From assembly GCA_035772405.1 (NCBI GenBank), contig JAYKKM010000504.1, forward strand, positions 558,501 through 622,500: 64,000 bases of DNA, in the 5' to 3' direction. The notes beneath the pieces are model-generated. The model was not told the origin of the DNA and ran no database searches. It saw only the letters and a program-made list of their open reading frames with translations. Origin of the DNA: Chrysogorgia sp. JL179-B06. Its lineage: Eukaryota > Cnidaria > Anthozoa > Scleralcyonacea > Chrysogorgiidae. Below, piece after piece: positions 51,691 to 62,699 of this stretch; position 1 is the first letter of the stretch, and each line of letters starts with the position of its first letter. The translations under genes and the position numbers were made by a program.

Positions 51691-52341
51691 TTAACCTGCA
51701 TTAATAAATAACTGAATAAATTAATCGTTAGGAATAGATCAAAGGAATTAAGCCTTCTCAGATTTTCAAAGTGGTCCTGTATTACAAAATAAACGACATA
51801 AAGATACACACGCAAATACAATATAATATTTAAAATAGGATAATCTGTTATAATAAACTATATAACGACGGGTTGTCATGGTAACTGATTGTGAAAAACC
51901 ATAATAAAGAGACTAGAGACTGCTTTAACTGCTTCTGTTGTCTTAACAAGATAGATAGTATTGGACAAGATAGTCCGTAGTACAAGATAGACAGTATTAG
52001 ATCGAGAAAAAGAAGGAATAGCATATGCAAAACCCGGGTGCTGAACAAAAATATAAGCTAAAACGTCAACATTTGCGAAAGGCAGCTGTTGACGCCTTAC
52101 CCAATGTTTTTCGGAGGGAAAACGTTGTCATGAATCGTCAGGTTCTAAGCATGACAGGGAAGCATGTTTCTATCCTACTTGCAGGTCCTGGAAGAACAAA
52201 GTGTAGTCATCAAATTTTAAAAGCAAGCAATTTGTCAGATAGAGTGTGCGTTGCCTGTATAAAACTGATCCCAATTAAATTTTTGTTAAGCATATACAAA
52301 AATCTTGGACGGAAACTGATGGCAAAAACACTGTCGAAAAA

Positions 52342-52426
52342 TATGATCCGTTGTTGTAGGGATCTACGTATTGTACCTTTCGAGTCGAAAGGTACAATAC
52401 GTAGATCCCTACAACAACGGATCATA
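52342..52426. repeat. Perfect 85-bp palindrome (42+1+42)
   Basis: The left arm runs 52342-52383, the centre is a single G (52384), and the right arm 52385-52426 is the exact inverse. The arm begins TATGATCCGTTGTTGTAGGG. No mismatch was seen. Confidence 0.95.
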
Positions 52427-52617
52427 GCCCAACAGTAAGGAAAGTATCCAAAACGTCAACGAGCAGACTGGTACAACTGATCTAAAAGCTCTGCCCAGAA
52501 ATCACTCTTTGTAGAAAACGCAATTTTTGGTTCTTTATTCAACATCAACGAGACTTGGGAATATTATTGTCTAAGAAATAAATGCCATTTCGATCGTTCG
52601 AAATGAAGTACGTCAAG

Positions 52618-53285
52618 CACATGAAGCAAGCCAAGCAGGCCAAGCACATCAAGCAGGTCAATCACAACAAGCAGGTCAACTGATCACAACCAGCAGGCGT
52701 GCGAAGCATACGAAGTACGCCAAGCACATGAAGCATGTCAAGCACATGAAGCACGTCAAGCACATGAAGCAGGTCAAGGAATTCAAGCAGGTCAAGCACA
52801 TCAAGGAGGTCAAGCAGGCGAAGCAGGCCAAGCACATGCACCAAGCGCGCCAAGCACATCAAGCAAGTCAAGCAGGCCAAGCACATCAAGCAGGTCAATT
52901 ACAACAAGCAGGCGCGCGAAGCATACGAAGTACGCCAAGCACATGAAGCATATCAAGAACATGAAGCACGTCAAGCACATGAAGCAGGTCAAGCACATGA
53001 AGCAGTTCAACGAATTCAAGCAGGTCAAGCACATCAAGAAGGCCAAGCAGGTGAAGCAAATGAAGTATATGTCAAGCAGGTCAAGCAAGTCAAGCAAGGC
53101 AAGCAGGTCAAGCAGGTGATCAAGTAAGTAAAGCACATCAAGCACATGAAGCTGGTAAAGCAAGTCAAGCAGGCCAAGCACATATGAAGCAGGCCAAGCA
53201 CACGAGGCATGTCAAGCACACGAAGCAGGAGAAGCACGTGAAGCACATAAAGCCAGGCCAAGCACATGAAGTACGTCAAGCAGTG
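52618..53285. repeat. Minisatellite, 12-18-bp units (AAGCACATGAAGCAGGTC-like)
   Basis: Imperfect units AAGCACATGAAGCA, GGCCAAGCACATCAAGCAGG and GTCAAGCACATGAAGCAGG are repeated about 45 times. The frames across it (Lys/His/Gln-rich on plus, Leu/Cys-rich on minus) are repeat artefacts. Related units continue faintly to 53380. Confidence 0.92.
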
Positions 53286-53479
53286 TAAAGTACATGTAAG
53301 TATATATAATATATATACAAGCAGTGCAAAGTATATATAAGCGTGTGTAAAGTAAGTACAGGTATATGTAAATATGCATTGGGGTACTATATGGTGGGCT
53401 TATCATGAAGTATAAACCCGACCTGGGATTTGTTATCGATAGACGCGGTCTGGGCAATGGTGACCATGGATGGGGAAAG

Positions 53480-54532
53480 AAACGAGACTAGGGGGGTAGT
53501 GGTAGAAAAGGAGAGCGAGGGGATTATTGAGGATTCGTATTTCTAGTATATGTGTGTAAGTTACTCATGTTTACATGTAGTAGATGACTCTTCCTACCAA
53601 ATTGATTAAAACTTAATATTTAATTATTCTCCCGGGAGACTTTACCAACAACCTGGTGCAATGTTATGCCCAAAATCCAGAGGGGAGCTAGAGGTCAAAA
53701 TCCTGATGGAATAACGGAGCACTTCAGTGCACGGCGCTCACTGTCACGACGTCACGTTTGTAATGACGGTTGTCATCGAACCATTGTAAGGATAAGTTTG
53801 GTATTTTTATTTCAGTCTTTTGCATAAAGTTTTTTCATTAAAATATAGCATGTACAGCGCTTCTAGAGAAGGAGAAGATGTTGGTGGCAAAATAATTGAG
53901 GAACCGGTTGTTTTCAATTCAAATTATTACGTACGTGATATCGCTTTCCTCCCGAGTCGGCCCGTGGGGTCTGAGTCGTCAGCAATAGCGTAGAGTCTGC
54001 TGCTATTAATAGCTCAAAAAGCGGACAAACAAACCAAATTTGACTCACAAATGATTGCAAATGAGCTATTTCTTTTGTTATGGCCGCAAGAATTATGGGT
54101 ACTGACGTCAACTCGACGGAGCGCTATTGAGCTTGTAATTGCAGGCCAGTGAACTCTATATATCTCAGTTATCTATATTGAGTTCACTGTTGCAGGCTAA
54201 ACTGAATATCATGGTAGAAAGAGCGTATTTAAGTTAGTAAGTACGCGGAGTTTGATGATATCGGATGAACAAAGTGGGAGATACGAGCGATGAAAGTCTG
54301 TGTCGACTATATGGATTTTATAGCCATGATATTCAACTGCAATAAAAATTTAGAAAGTCAGCATGCATGGGGATGTTTACGGCTCATTATTTCGTTTGTT
54401 TTTTTTACTGAACGTGTGGGTGTGTCGAAGGCGTGGAAACGGTGTTACGCATGACTATGACGTCATAAAGAGATTGAGCTGCAATATTTTCATTTCGCCA
54501 TTGAATTACCTTCGTCACACGGCACCACAGTT
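53480..54532. other. Upstream region of the TMEM86 gene
   Basis: No coding region is visible. A foldback AGTGAACTCTATATATCTCA with partner ATTGAGTTCACT lies at 54149-54191. This stretch should hold the promoter and 5' UTR of the gene starting at 54533; no TATA box is evident. Confidence 0.4.
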
Positions 54533-54667
54533 ATGGCAAAATCGAACGATAAAGAATCTGATCTGAACGGAGAACATTCGTTACGTTACGTTTTGGACGA
54601 AGATACCTCACAGTCAGCTTTTACAGAGCAAAAATTTCTACGTATCTTGGTCAATCCCGTTGACGTT
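54533..54667 (+). CDS. TMEM86: TMEM86 (lysoplasmalogenase), coding exon 1
   Basis: Forty-five codons from ATG (54533) to a consensus donor, GTT|GTAAGT at 54668, phase 0. The peptide is hydrophilic (MAKSNDKESDLNGEHSLRYV…) and ends LVNPVDV, lining up with the short N-terminal stretch that precedes the conserved GPK-L-V-P-F start of vertebrate TMEM86A. Together with exon 2 this gives a 286-residue protein, longer than human TMEM86A (about 240) by an extra hydrophilic N-terminus. The donor and phase fit exon 2, which supports the join. It is the only intact host gene I can name in the window. Confidence 0.7.
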
Positions 54668-55779
54668 GTAAGTATGTAAATATATGTTGCGTAGCACAGT
54701 GATGAAATACAATTTAAAACTTGAAAAAAGTTTAGTGTATTGCCGATATAGTATGTATGAGCCGCTCTAATTTTTCGAGGCCCTTCGTTAGAGCTAGGTA
54801 TTTGAAACTATAAAGGCCAGACCAACTACAGTACAGTAGACAAACAACCGACTGACCCTCTTGTGATTTCTGAATCACCTTTACTCAATTTACCTTTTAT
54901 TTCTGATATTGTCCTCTATTGCTGTCCTGTTTATCTTATAATTTACATCGTAGACTGATGTAGTTCGGTTTTCTAACATTTTAAACAACGTCGAACATTT
55001 GAAATTCATATGCGTTTAAATTTGAAATGTTCATGACGTTGTTGTGGGTTTTTTGTATCTTGTCATGATTATTTAGATAGTGTTTGACTTTAAAACTATT
55101 AGCTATAAGACGTTGAGACCTTGAGGGATTCATATTCGGTTAACTCAACTTCGCTGATATCTGATGACGATTTAATAAGCTAATATATTGCTAATAAGTT
55201 TTAATATTTAATAAGCTCCGTCACCCAACACGTAACCTTTATTGCAACAGATCCTAATTTTTGTACATATCCTAATCCCAAATAAGGTGGCGATAAAATA
55301 AATAAAATATGTAAAAGTAGTCACTGCATCATGCTTTTCCTTTCCATTTTGCCATATCCTAGTCTACACTAGTATACATGAGATAACACAATTAAGGCTT
55401 TTAAATGGATATTTTATATTTTGTTTTAAACAACAATAACAATGTTCCTTTAAAATTGCTTTACGCTACATGATAGTGGTTCAAGTTAAAGCCATGTTGA
55501 AGAATTTAGCTTTGATAACAAATTCTAGTTGACCTTTGTGATTGTTGTCGCTGCCTATCAATCAACACAATTTCTAATATTTTATAATCAACAAATAGTT
55601 CTGCATATATATATATACAATAGTCTCAATGCTCTTACAATGATAAATTTGTAAAGTTACTTAAGTTACTTATAAAACTAAATACATTTCATTATGAATC
55701 CAAACTACTAGCTAATTATATAACTAATATAGCCTATGATAACTACAAAACTATTTTTTGTAAAAAGGAAAGGTCTTAA

Positions 55780-56098
55780 AGGTGCAGTCCAGTCCGTTCT
55801 GCGCATGTATGATATTTCAAACGTTGGGGACCCCACATGTCAACAAACTTTAACGGAATAGATTTGCGACAGTTCGAAAGCGAGTATTCGTTAAATGTGG
55901 CAAAGGCACGAGTGGTAGTTTGATATATTATCCACATTTAGGAACCAAACAGCTTCTTATAACATGCTTTTTAGGCGGAAAAGCTCAAGCGTGTGTAAAA
56001 AATCCGCAATACTTCATGTTCAATGTTTATATAATGCAATGTAAACAAACGATATAAACAGAAACGTGAACATGTGCAGAACGGACTGGACGGCACCT
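55780..56098. mobile_element. TTAA-class MITE, 319 bp
   Basis: Flanked by TTAA at 55776-55779 and 56099-56102. Ends AGGTGCAGTCCAGTCCGTTC and its inverse (GAACGGACTGGACGGCACCT). TTAA duplication plus these ends fits piggyBac- or Kolobok-derived MITEs. Confidence 0.8.
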
Positions 56099-57204
56099 TT
56101 AAGTGCTATCTTAAAATTATTTAAACAGTCAGTTCTTTTAATTTGCTCTGGTAATGAATTCCAGAGTTTTGCAACTTGGCAACCGAGAATGTTCTGTCTC
56201 CATGGGTAACGGTCTTTAGCAGATTAATAGGTTACACAATCTTAATTTGCAAGAAGAGTTATATTTAGTCAGTCATCAGTAATATCACTGATATAAATAG
56301 GCGCCTGGACGATTGTAATGCTTTGAAAGTAATCAACAGTATCTTGCAAATAATCCTTGATCTTACTCGCAACCAGTGAAAATTACTAAGCACAAAGAAA
56401 ATGTGATCTAATTTTTTAATTAATACAACAAATCTGACTTCACTGTTACTTGCTCAATTCAGCTTCAATAGAGTCACTGTGAAATATAATTAAACTGTTG
56501 AAATAAAGTATTGAAAGTCCTGGCCATGTGTCTGAGAGTGGTTGAGAGTGCACTGGTTATGTAAATTATATAAATCCTCTCTAAGATATTGATTTAAAGC
56601 TTTCTATATACAAGAGCTGTAAGTATAGCTCTGCTATGGAAAAACGTTGTTCAAAGTGGAGGCTCAGCTCTATGTTAAGTGTAGATGTGATGTCTCCTGG
56701 CCGTCCAATAATTTTTGCAGGCATACAAGAGCTCCCAGCCCCTCAGCCTAATTGCTATGCTTTGCCGTGCTTGGTGGGTCCAAAAAAATGCTGATCAAAT
56801 TCATCATAGTATACGCTGCCGCCCGGCATTAAATAAAATTTCAGAATCCCGCCCGGAAGGTTTTTCAGTGCCATACAGTATAATGTGTCAATTAACAGTC
56901 AACAGAGCCTTTAGATTTCAACATTTTTGGGGAGCAAGAGGTTTCTCGGGCTTCCGCCACTCGATATTTTTACCCGGGACTCAAAATTTCTGAGCACATC
57001 CCTGTATTGTGTAGGTTTTGTTACTAATTAATAATTAATAACATTTCCCACCAGAAATGTTCTGTAGTTGCAACCATCGATAAACCGATTTCCACTTGGA
57101 GATTGTCTCCTATTTTGGCAGTTTTTGACTGCCTTTTATCTCACTCATTGTTGAAATTTACTTGCATGCAACACTGGTCATCAAGATGGTAGCTTATTAG
57201 ATGG

Positions 57205-58760
57205 TGAGCTTTTTAATCATCAAGGGGGGTGGGCTTATTAATTTTAGGTCATCAAGGGGGGTGGGCTTATTAGGAGAGGTGTGCTTATTAGGAGGGGTGG
57301 GCTTATTAGGAGAGGTGTGCTTATTAGAAGGGGTGGGCGTATTAATTTTAGGTCATCAAGAGGGTGGGCTTATTAGGAGAGGTGGGCTTATTAGGAGGGG
57401 TGGGCTTATTAGGAGGGGTGGGCTTATTAGGAGGGGTGGGCTTATTAATTTTAGGTCATCAAGCGGGTGGGCTTGTTAGGAGGGGTGGGCTTATTAATTA
57501 TAGGTCATCAAGAGGGTGGGCTTATTAGGAGGGGTGGGCTTATTAGGAGGGGTGGGCTTATTAATGTTAGGTCATCAAGGGGTGGGCTTATTAATTTTAG
57601 GTCATCAAGAGGGTGGGCTTATTAGGAGGGGTGGGCTATTAATTTTAGGTCATCAAGGGGTGGGCTTATTAGGACGGGTGAGCTTATTAGGAGGGGTGAG
57701 CGTATTAATCAAGGGGTGGGCTTATTAGGAGGGGTGGGCTTATTAGGAGGGGTGGGCTTATTAGGAGGGGTGGGCTTATTAGGAGGGGTGGGCTTATTAG
57801 GAGTGGTGGGCTTATTAGGAGGGGTGGGCTTATTAGGAGGGGTGGGCTTATTAGGAGGGGTGGGCTTATTAGGAGGGGTGGGCTTATTAATTTTAGGTCA
57901 TCAAGGGGGTGGGCTTATTAGGATGGGTGGGCTTATTAATTTTAGGTCATCAAAAGGGAGCGTATTACAGGGGTTTTGTATACTAATTTTAAGTAATCAA
58001 TAGAAGGCTTATTAGAGGGTGGAGGCTTATTAGAGAGTTATTATATGTTAGGAGGGGTGGGCTTATTAATTATAGGTCATCAAGAGGGTGGGCTTATTAG
58101 GAGGGGTGGGCTTATTAATGTTAGGTCATCAAGGGGTGGGCTTATTAATTTTAGGTCATCAAGAGGGTGGGCTTATTAGGAGGGGTGGGCTATTAATTTT
58201 AGGTCATCAAGGGGTGGGCTTATTAGGACGGGTGAGCTTATTAGGAGGGGTGAGCGTATTAATCAAGGGGTGGGCTTATTAGGAGGGGTGGGCTTATTAG
58301 GAGGGGTGGGCTTATTAGGAGGGGTGGGCTTATTAGGACGGGTGAGCTTATTAGGAGGGGTGAGCGTATTAATCAAGGGGTGGGCTTATTAGGAGGGGTG
58401 GGCTTATTAGGAGGGGTGGGCTTATTAGGAGGGGTGGGCTTATTAGGAGGGGTGGGCTTATTAGGAGTGGTGGGCTTATTAGGAGGGGTGGGCTTATTAG
58501 GAGGGGTGGGCTTATTAGGAGGGGTGGACTTATTAGGAGGGGTGGGCTTATTAGGAGGGGTGGGCTTATTAATTTTAGGTCATCAAGGGGGTGGGCTTAT
58601 TAGGATGGGTGGGCTTATTAATTTTAGGTCATCAAAAGGGAGCGTATTACAGGGGTTTTGTTTACTAATTTTAAGTAATCAATAGAAGGCTTATTAGAGG
58701 GGTGGAGCTTATTGATTTTAGATCATCAAAAGGAGGGCTTCTTACAGGGTGGAGCTTATT
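57205..58760 (+). repeat. 18-bp G-rich minisatellite with a ~600-bp higher-order duplication
   Basis: The unit is GGAGGGGTGGGCTTATTA (about 60 copies), interspersed with ATTTTAGGTCATCAAGGGG linkers. Block 57479-58010 recurs at 58051-58690; the offset is 572 bp at the left and 682 bp at the right, so the second block gained about 110 bp of extra units. It lies wholly in the TMEM86 intron. Gly/Leu reading frames across it are artefacts. Confidence 0.95.
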
Positions 58761-59149
58761 ATTTTCTATTTTCTACCACATTAAAAGAGGATCTTATTAG
58801 ATGTGATGGGGGAGGATCAATTAATGTTATAACGTTGTAATTAACGAAGTTAATAATAATTATACACAGAAAATACAACATGTTTATATTTAGTCAAGTA
58901 ATTCTATTTTAACGATTAATAAAAACAATACAAAAAACTTTCAAGTATCTGTATCAAAAAGGGGATTGTTAATATAGTGGGGAGGGGCTTATTTTTATTT
59001 TTTACTTGAAGGGGATTATTAGAAATGGTGGGGAGGAAGTTTTTAAGGGAAAACGGTGCATATATTATACGAATCCTACCCTCGAGTTATTTACACCTTG
59101 GACGGCAACAGCCTAACGAACTTATCATTTTCTGAATGTTTTTATGTAG

Positions 59150-59875
59150 CTAAAGAGCATCGGTCCGAAATTGGTTCCCTTCGCCAAGACAGCATGCGTT
59201 TATTTCGTCGCTGGCTTAGAACACCCGTCGTTCTTCACAGCCGCCCTGAAATGCCTTCCCATAATCTGCCTGTGTTTTTTCATCGCCATGCAAGGCATGA
59301 GCCTGAGGTCGCAGCATCGCTATAATCGCAACATCCTCATCGGCATGGTCTTCTCGTGTCTCGGCGACGCATTGATGGTGTGGAAACCGCGTCTCTTCCT
59401 CCATTCCCTTAGCGCGTTTGGCGTCGCACATATGGTCTACGTCATGGCGTTCGGTGTCCGCCCATTCAGCTTCAAGACAGGGTTGGTGTGTGGTGCCTAC
59501 GGTGGTTCCCTATTCTGGTTCCTGTACCCACACATGAAAGGCATGATGGTGATCTTTGGCGGTATTTACGCCTGCGTGATCATGGTCATGTGCTGGCGCG
59601 CCATCACCAGGCTCCAGGTAGACGAGTTGTGGAAATGGAACAACATGTGCGCTTGTGGCGGGGCTCTGTTGTTCGCCATCTCCGACACCTTGATCGCCAT
59701 TGATAAATTCTATACTCCTATTATTTACCGCCGAGGTCTCATAATGACGACGTATTATCTTGGTCAACTTGGTATTGCCATGTCTACATGTAAACACAAC
59801 ATCAACGATGTTGTCCTTAATCTTCATCCGGAAACGTGTAAGAATAAGTGCCTGCAGGAGTACAAGAAAAAGTAG
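59150..59875 (+). CDS. TMEM86: TMEM86 (lysoplasmalogenase), coding exon 2
   Basis: Cleaves the vinyl-ether bond of lysoplasmalogens in the ER membrane (YhhN family), releasing a fatty aldehyde and glycerophosphoethanolamine or -choline. The exon opens at an acceptor (TTTTTATGTAG|CTA at 59149) with LKSIGPKLVPFAKTACVYFV, close to the vertebrate start, and runs to TAG at 59873-59875. About eight membrane segments are visible, among them CLPIICLCFFIAMQG, NILIGMVFSCLGDALMVW (conserved GDAxL-type motif), FGVAHMVYVMAFGVRPF, YACVIMVMCWRAI, GGALLFAISDTLIAIDKF (conserved SD) and MTTYYLGQLGIAMS. The tail is basic (CKNKCLQEYKKK). Conserved acidic residues in GDA and SDT are present, so it should be active. 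GC content is higher than in the surrounding repeats. Confidence 0.93.
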   Translation, partial: LKSIGPKLVPFAKTACVYFVAGLEHPSFFTAALKCLPIICLCFFIAMQGMSLRSQHRYNRNILIGMVFSCLGDALMVWKPRLFLHSLSAFGVAHMVYVMAFGVRPFSFKTGLVCGAYGGSLFWFLYPHMKGMMVIFGGIYACVIMVMCWRAITRLQVDELWKWNNMCACGGALLFAISDTLIAIDKFYTPIIYRRGLIMTTYYLGQLGIAMSTCKHNINDVVLNLHPETCKNKCLQEYKKK

Positions 59876-60002
59876 CGTGGAGTACTAACATGATGTACTA
59901 TGTTTATGATGCAAAGTTTAACTGCATAATTGTTCCCTGCATCTATTATATACTGTACTTATATAGACGTACAGTAGTGATATTTATTTTCAACGAAAAC
60001 TG

Positions 60003-60007
60003 TGTGA

Positions 60008-60039
<32 letters not shown>

Positions 60040-60082
60040 ATACCGTCTGTAGTTAGTTATATATATATATATATATATATAT
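60003..60082. repeat. Two (TA)n tracts in the TMEM86 3' region
   Basis: About 26 and 30 bp of TA repeats separated by ATACCGTCTGTAGTTAGT. Confidence 0.95.
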
Positions 60083-60135
60083 AGCAAACTTAAAAACTTT
60101 ATAATCGTGCAAAGCGTGAAACTCTGAGTAACGAC

Positions 60136-60141
60136 AATAAA
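60136..60141 (+). promoter_or_regulatory. Poly(A) signal AATAAA
   Basis: Canonical hexamer about 260 bp after the TMEM86 stop codon; the most likely 3' end signal. Confidence 0.55.
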
Positions 60142-60589
60142 GTTATTTTTAAGTTTCCTATATATACCTGCTCTACTGTTTACAATATTGAGCACTCTTT
60201 TATCTATAGCCAACATTTTAGATGAGATATGTCTTCATGTAGAGACTTGAGAGGAACGGCGATGTTTAATTGAAAATTTCTAGCTGTTCTGACCGTGTCT
60301 CCGTTGATTCGGAGTCTCGGGATGGATTCCCGGTTGGGGCAAGTCAAATTTTTCAAAAAATTAGTTTGTTCACATGTTTATTCTATATATACATTTATGT
60401 TTAACATCCAAAGATATTTGTTTCGACAGAAGAACGAAACGTTATTTATAATACTTATTGATTAAACATTGCGATTTATAATTTGTGTGACATAGCTTGG
60501 GTGGTAGGGTTATTGATTCATGCTAAGTAAACCTGTAACCCGTTGGATCCCCTGTAATCCAAATAATCCCTCATGTACACTGTATGCCC

Positions 60590-60662
60590 CGTAAACCATG
60601 TAAACCATGTAAACCATATAAATCTTGTAAATCATGTAAATCATGTAAATCATGTAAACCAC
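60590..60662 (+). repeat. 9-bp minisatellite (CATGTAAAC)
   Basis: About eight units of CATGTAAAC / CATGTAAAT in a row. 60660-61440 contains only short inverted motifs (GGGAGGGGGTGATATTCGGG near 60845 and its inverse near 60915) and no gene. Confidence 0.9.
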
Positions 60663-61439
60663 GTGGACAGGTTTTTTTGAGCTTTTCTGGAAACACGACA
60701 CGACTAAAAGATTGTCCGAAGATAACTTTTTTTGGTGTAAACTCTGCCATAAGAACAAGTACAATTCTACAATACCGTTTAAACGAAACACTAGCGTATA
60801 AAATATTAAGAGTTAATCTAATTAAAGGCAATCCTTAGCTAACCGGGAGGGGGTGATATTCGGGACGCGGAATATAGCGAGGTGGAAAACCCGCGAGGCG
60901 TCCGCGGCCCGAATATAACTCCCTCCCCCAAACACCATAAACCAATCAAAACACTTTCGGGGATGGATTATCCCAGAGCCTTCGTTTGCGTGGCGCGGCG
61001 AAGGCTTGGTAAGAGGAACCAGACAAGCTTGTTATGCTTGGTAGAATTTGATGAAAAAGTTTCCTCAAATTGCTGCAAATTGTTTTTTCCGAGCTTCTAG
61101 AGGCAAAATGCAGATAAATCCATATTAAACAAAAGATCCCAAGTGTTAACTCAGCCTCCTCCGCGGTGATCGCCCTGAGCGTAAAACTTGAGTTACCGAC
61201 ATTTTTAAACATATATCAGGGCTGTAGCCACCAATTTTGAAGTGGTTCGAGCGCGAGAAACCAATAGGGAGTACGGAAATTTTTACTTTTTTAAGGCTCT
61301 GAAACGCTATTCGCTGTGTTTTTAGATTGGAATTAAAGTGAACAAGACGCCCACTAGGCGTTAACTGAAAAACAAAAACAACAAGTTTGAAAAACAAGTT
61401 TGGGCTGGGCAAATTCAGCGATTTGAATTCAATATATAC

Positions 61440-62695
61440 AAATTATTATTATTAAAAATAGTGACATTCCCGGAACGGGCTTTTCAATGACACTTTACAA
61501 AATTATTACAATATTAAAGTAATCTATCTATTGATCAAATACCCTATATAGGGTTAACAGTTATCAACAAGTCTAATATACGTTAAAAATTGTCTAATGT
61601 TCACAAATCTACTAGATTAAAAACTCATTTTTCCTTCTAAAAGGCCTAATTTTAATTTTGATTTAAAATGGTTTAAGTCACCGGTAGATTTTAATTGTCC
61701 GTCTAGTGCATTCCATATTTTCGTTCCTCTGTATTTAAATGTTCTTTGACCAGTCACAGTTCGGTACTTTGGGATATCAAGATCATTATGGTTTCTTGTA
61801 GCACGATCGTGAACTTGGTTTCTTTTTGTGAACTTGTGGCATATAGGTACGGAGGTGCTTGATTGTTTATGCATTTGTAAGTTAAAATAGCATCTCTAAA
61901 TTGTAAATGCTCTTTTATTGGTAGCCAGCCTAATTCCTTCAGTACGGGGGATATATGATCATATTTGGCATTCCCTGAAATCAGTCTAGCTGCAAAGTCT
62001 GAATTAGCTGGATTTTCTTGATGTTTTCTTCAGATGTATTAGACCAAATTGATGAGCAATAATTGATTTTGCTCATGACTAAAGTGTTAATGATCGTAGC
62101 TAGTGTTGATTGGTCAAATAAGTGCTTTACACGGCTAATTTGACCTAATTTGGAAATGCACGATGACGACAAGTACTGTATGTGATCATTATACTTTAAG
62201 TTCGAGTCAAATATTATCCCCAAATCTTTGACCTCCGAAACAGGTTCGAGAGTTTTTCCAATAAAACTGATGTTAGGGGGAGACTCCAATTGTTGTGACA
62301 GTTGTCGTGATCCAATCACCATCATCTTCGTTTTATCTGGGTTAATCAGTAAACTGTTATTACAGCACCATTCAAACACTTTATGCAAGTCTCCTTCAAT
62401 AGTTAGTAAAGACGAATCCAAACTTGACACGGGAAATGATAAATACAATTTAGAGTCGTCCACATACGATTTGAGACAACAGAATTCGGATGTTGACGGT
62501 AGGCTATCCGTGTAAATGTTAAATAAAAATGGAGAAAGCACAGAACCTTGAGGAATTCCATGAGTTATTGAAGCCGGTGTCGAGGTGGTGTTTCCTATAC
62601 GAACATAGTTGAAATCTATTCGCCAGATAACTCTCGAACCATTTGTAGACTGCAGGAGAAACGCCTAAATGTAAAATCTTTCGAAGAATCTATAG
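61440..62695 (-). mobile_element. CR1/Jockey-like LINE, 3' half
   Basis: Reading down from 62695: GVSPAVYKWFESYLANRFQL, HGIPQGSVLSPFLFNIYTDS, the catalytic KSYVDDSKLYLS (YVDD) near 62455, LLINPDKTKMMVIGSRQL, VKDLGIIFDSNLKYNDHIQY, then after a break near 61980 FKYRGTKIWNALDGQLKST near 61700 and a stop at 61617. The 3' UTR extends to (ATT)n near 61445. The 5' part is truncated. The frame 62541-61981 is intact for 186 codons, so this is a younger copy than those at the left of the window. Confidence 0.85.
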
Positions 62696-62699
62696 TCGT

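Larger units (their letters stand above)
54668..59149 (+). other. TMEM86 intron (about 4.5 kb)
   Basis: Bounded by GTAAGT and …TTTTTATGTAG. It contains a TTAA-flanked MITE, a TA tract near 55605-55617 and a 1.5-kb G-rich minisatellite; no internal exon is apparent. Confidence 0.65.

Noticed and set aside
52025..52438. 137-codon frame ending in the palindrome
   Set aside because: Its second half is the repeat shared with 50.7 kb and its end is the palindrome arm; no conserved domain.
52662..53279. Leu/Cys-rich minus-strand and Lys/His-rich plus-strand frames
   Set aside because: Frames through the 12-18-bp minisatellite with no start context or domain.
57201..58685. Gly/Leu-rich open frames and a CRISPR-like spaced repeat pattern
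   Set aside because: It is a contiguous minisatellite with unit slippage in an intron; there are no unique spacers of constant length and this is a eukaryotic genome.
59216..59827. Antisense frames across TMEM86 exon 2
   Set aside because: Shadows of a GC-rich coding exon; the sense frame has clear membrane segments and family motifs.
60290..60350. tRNA-like GGATTCCCGGTTGGGG segment
   Set aside because: No matching acceptor or anticodon stems could be paired.
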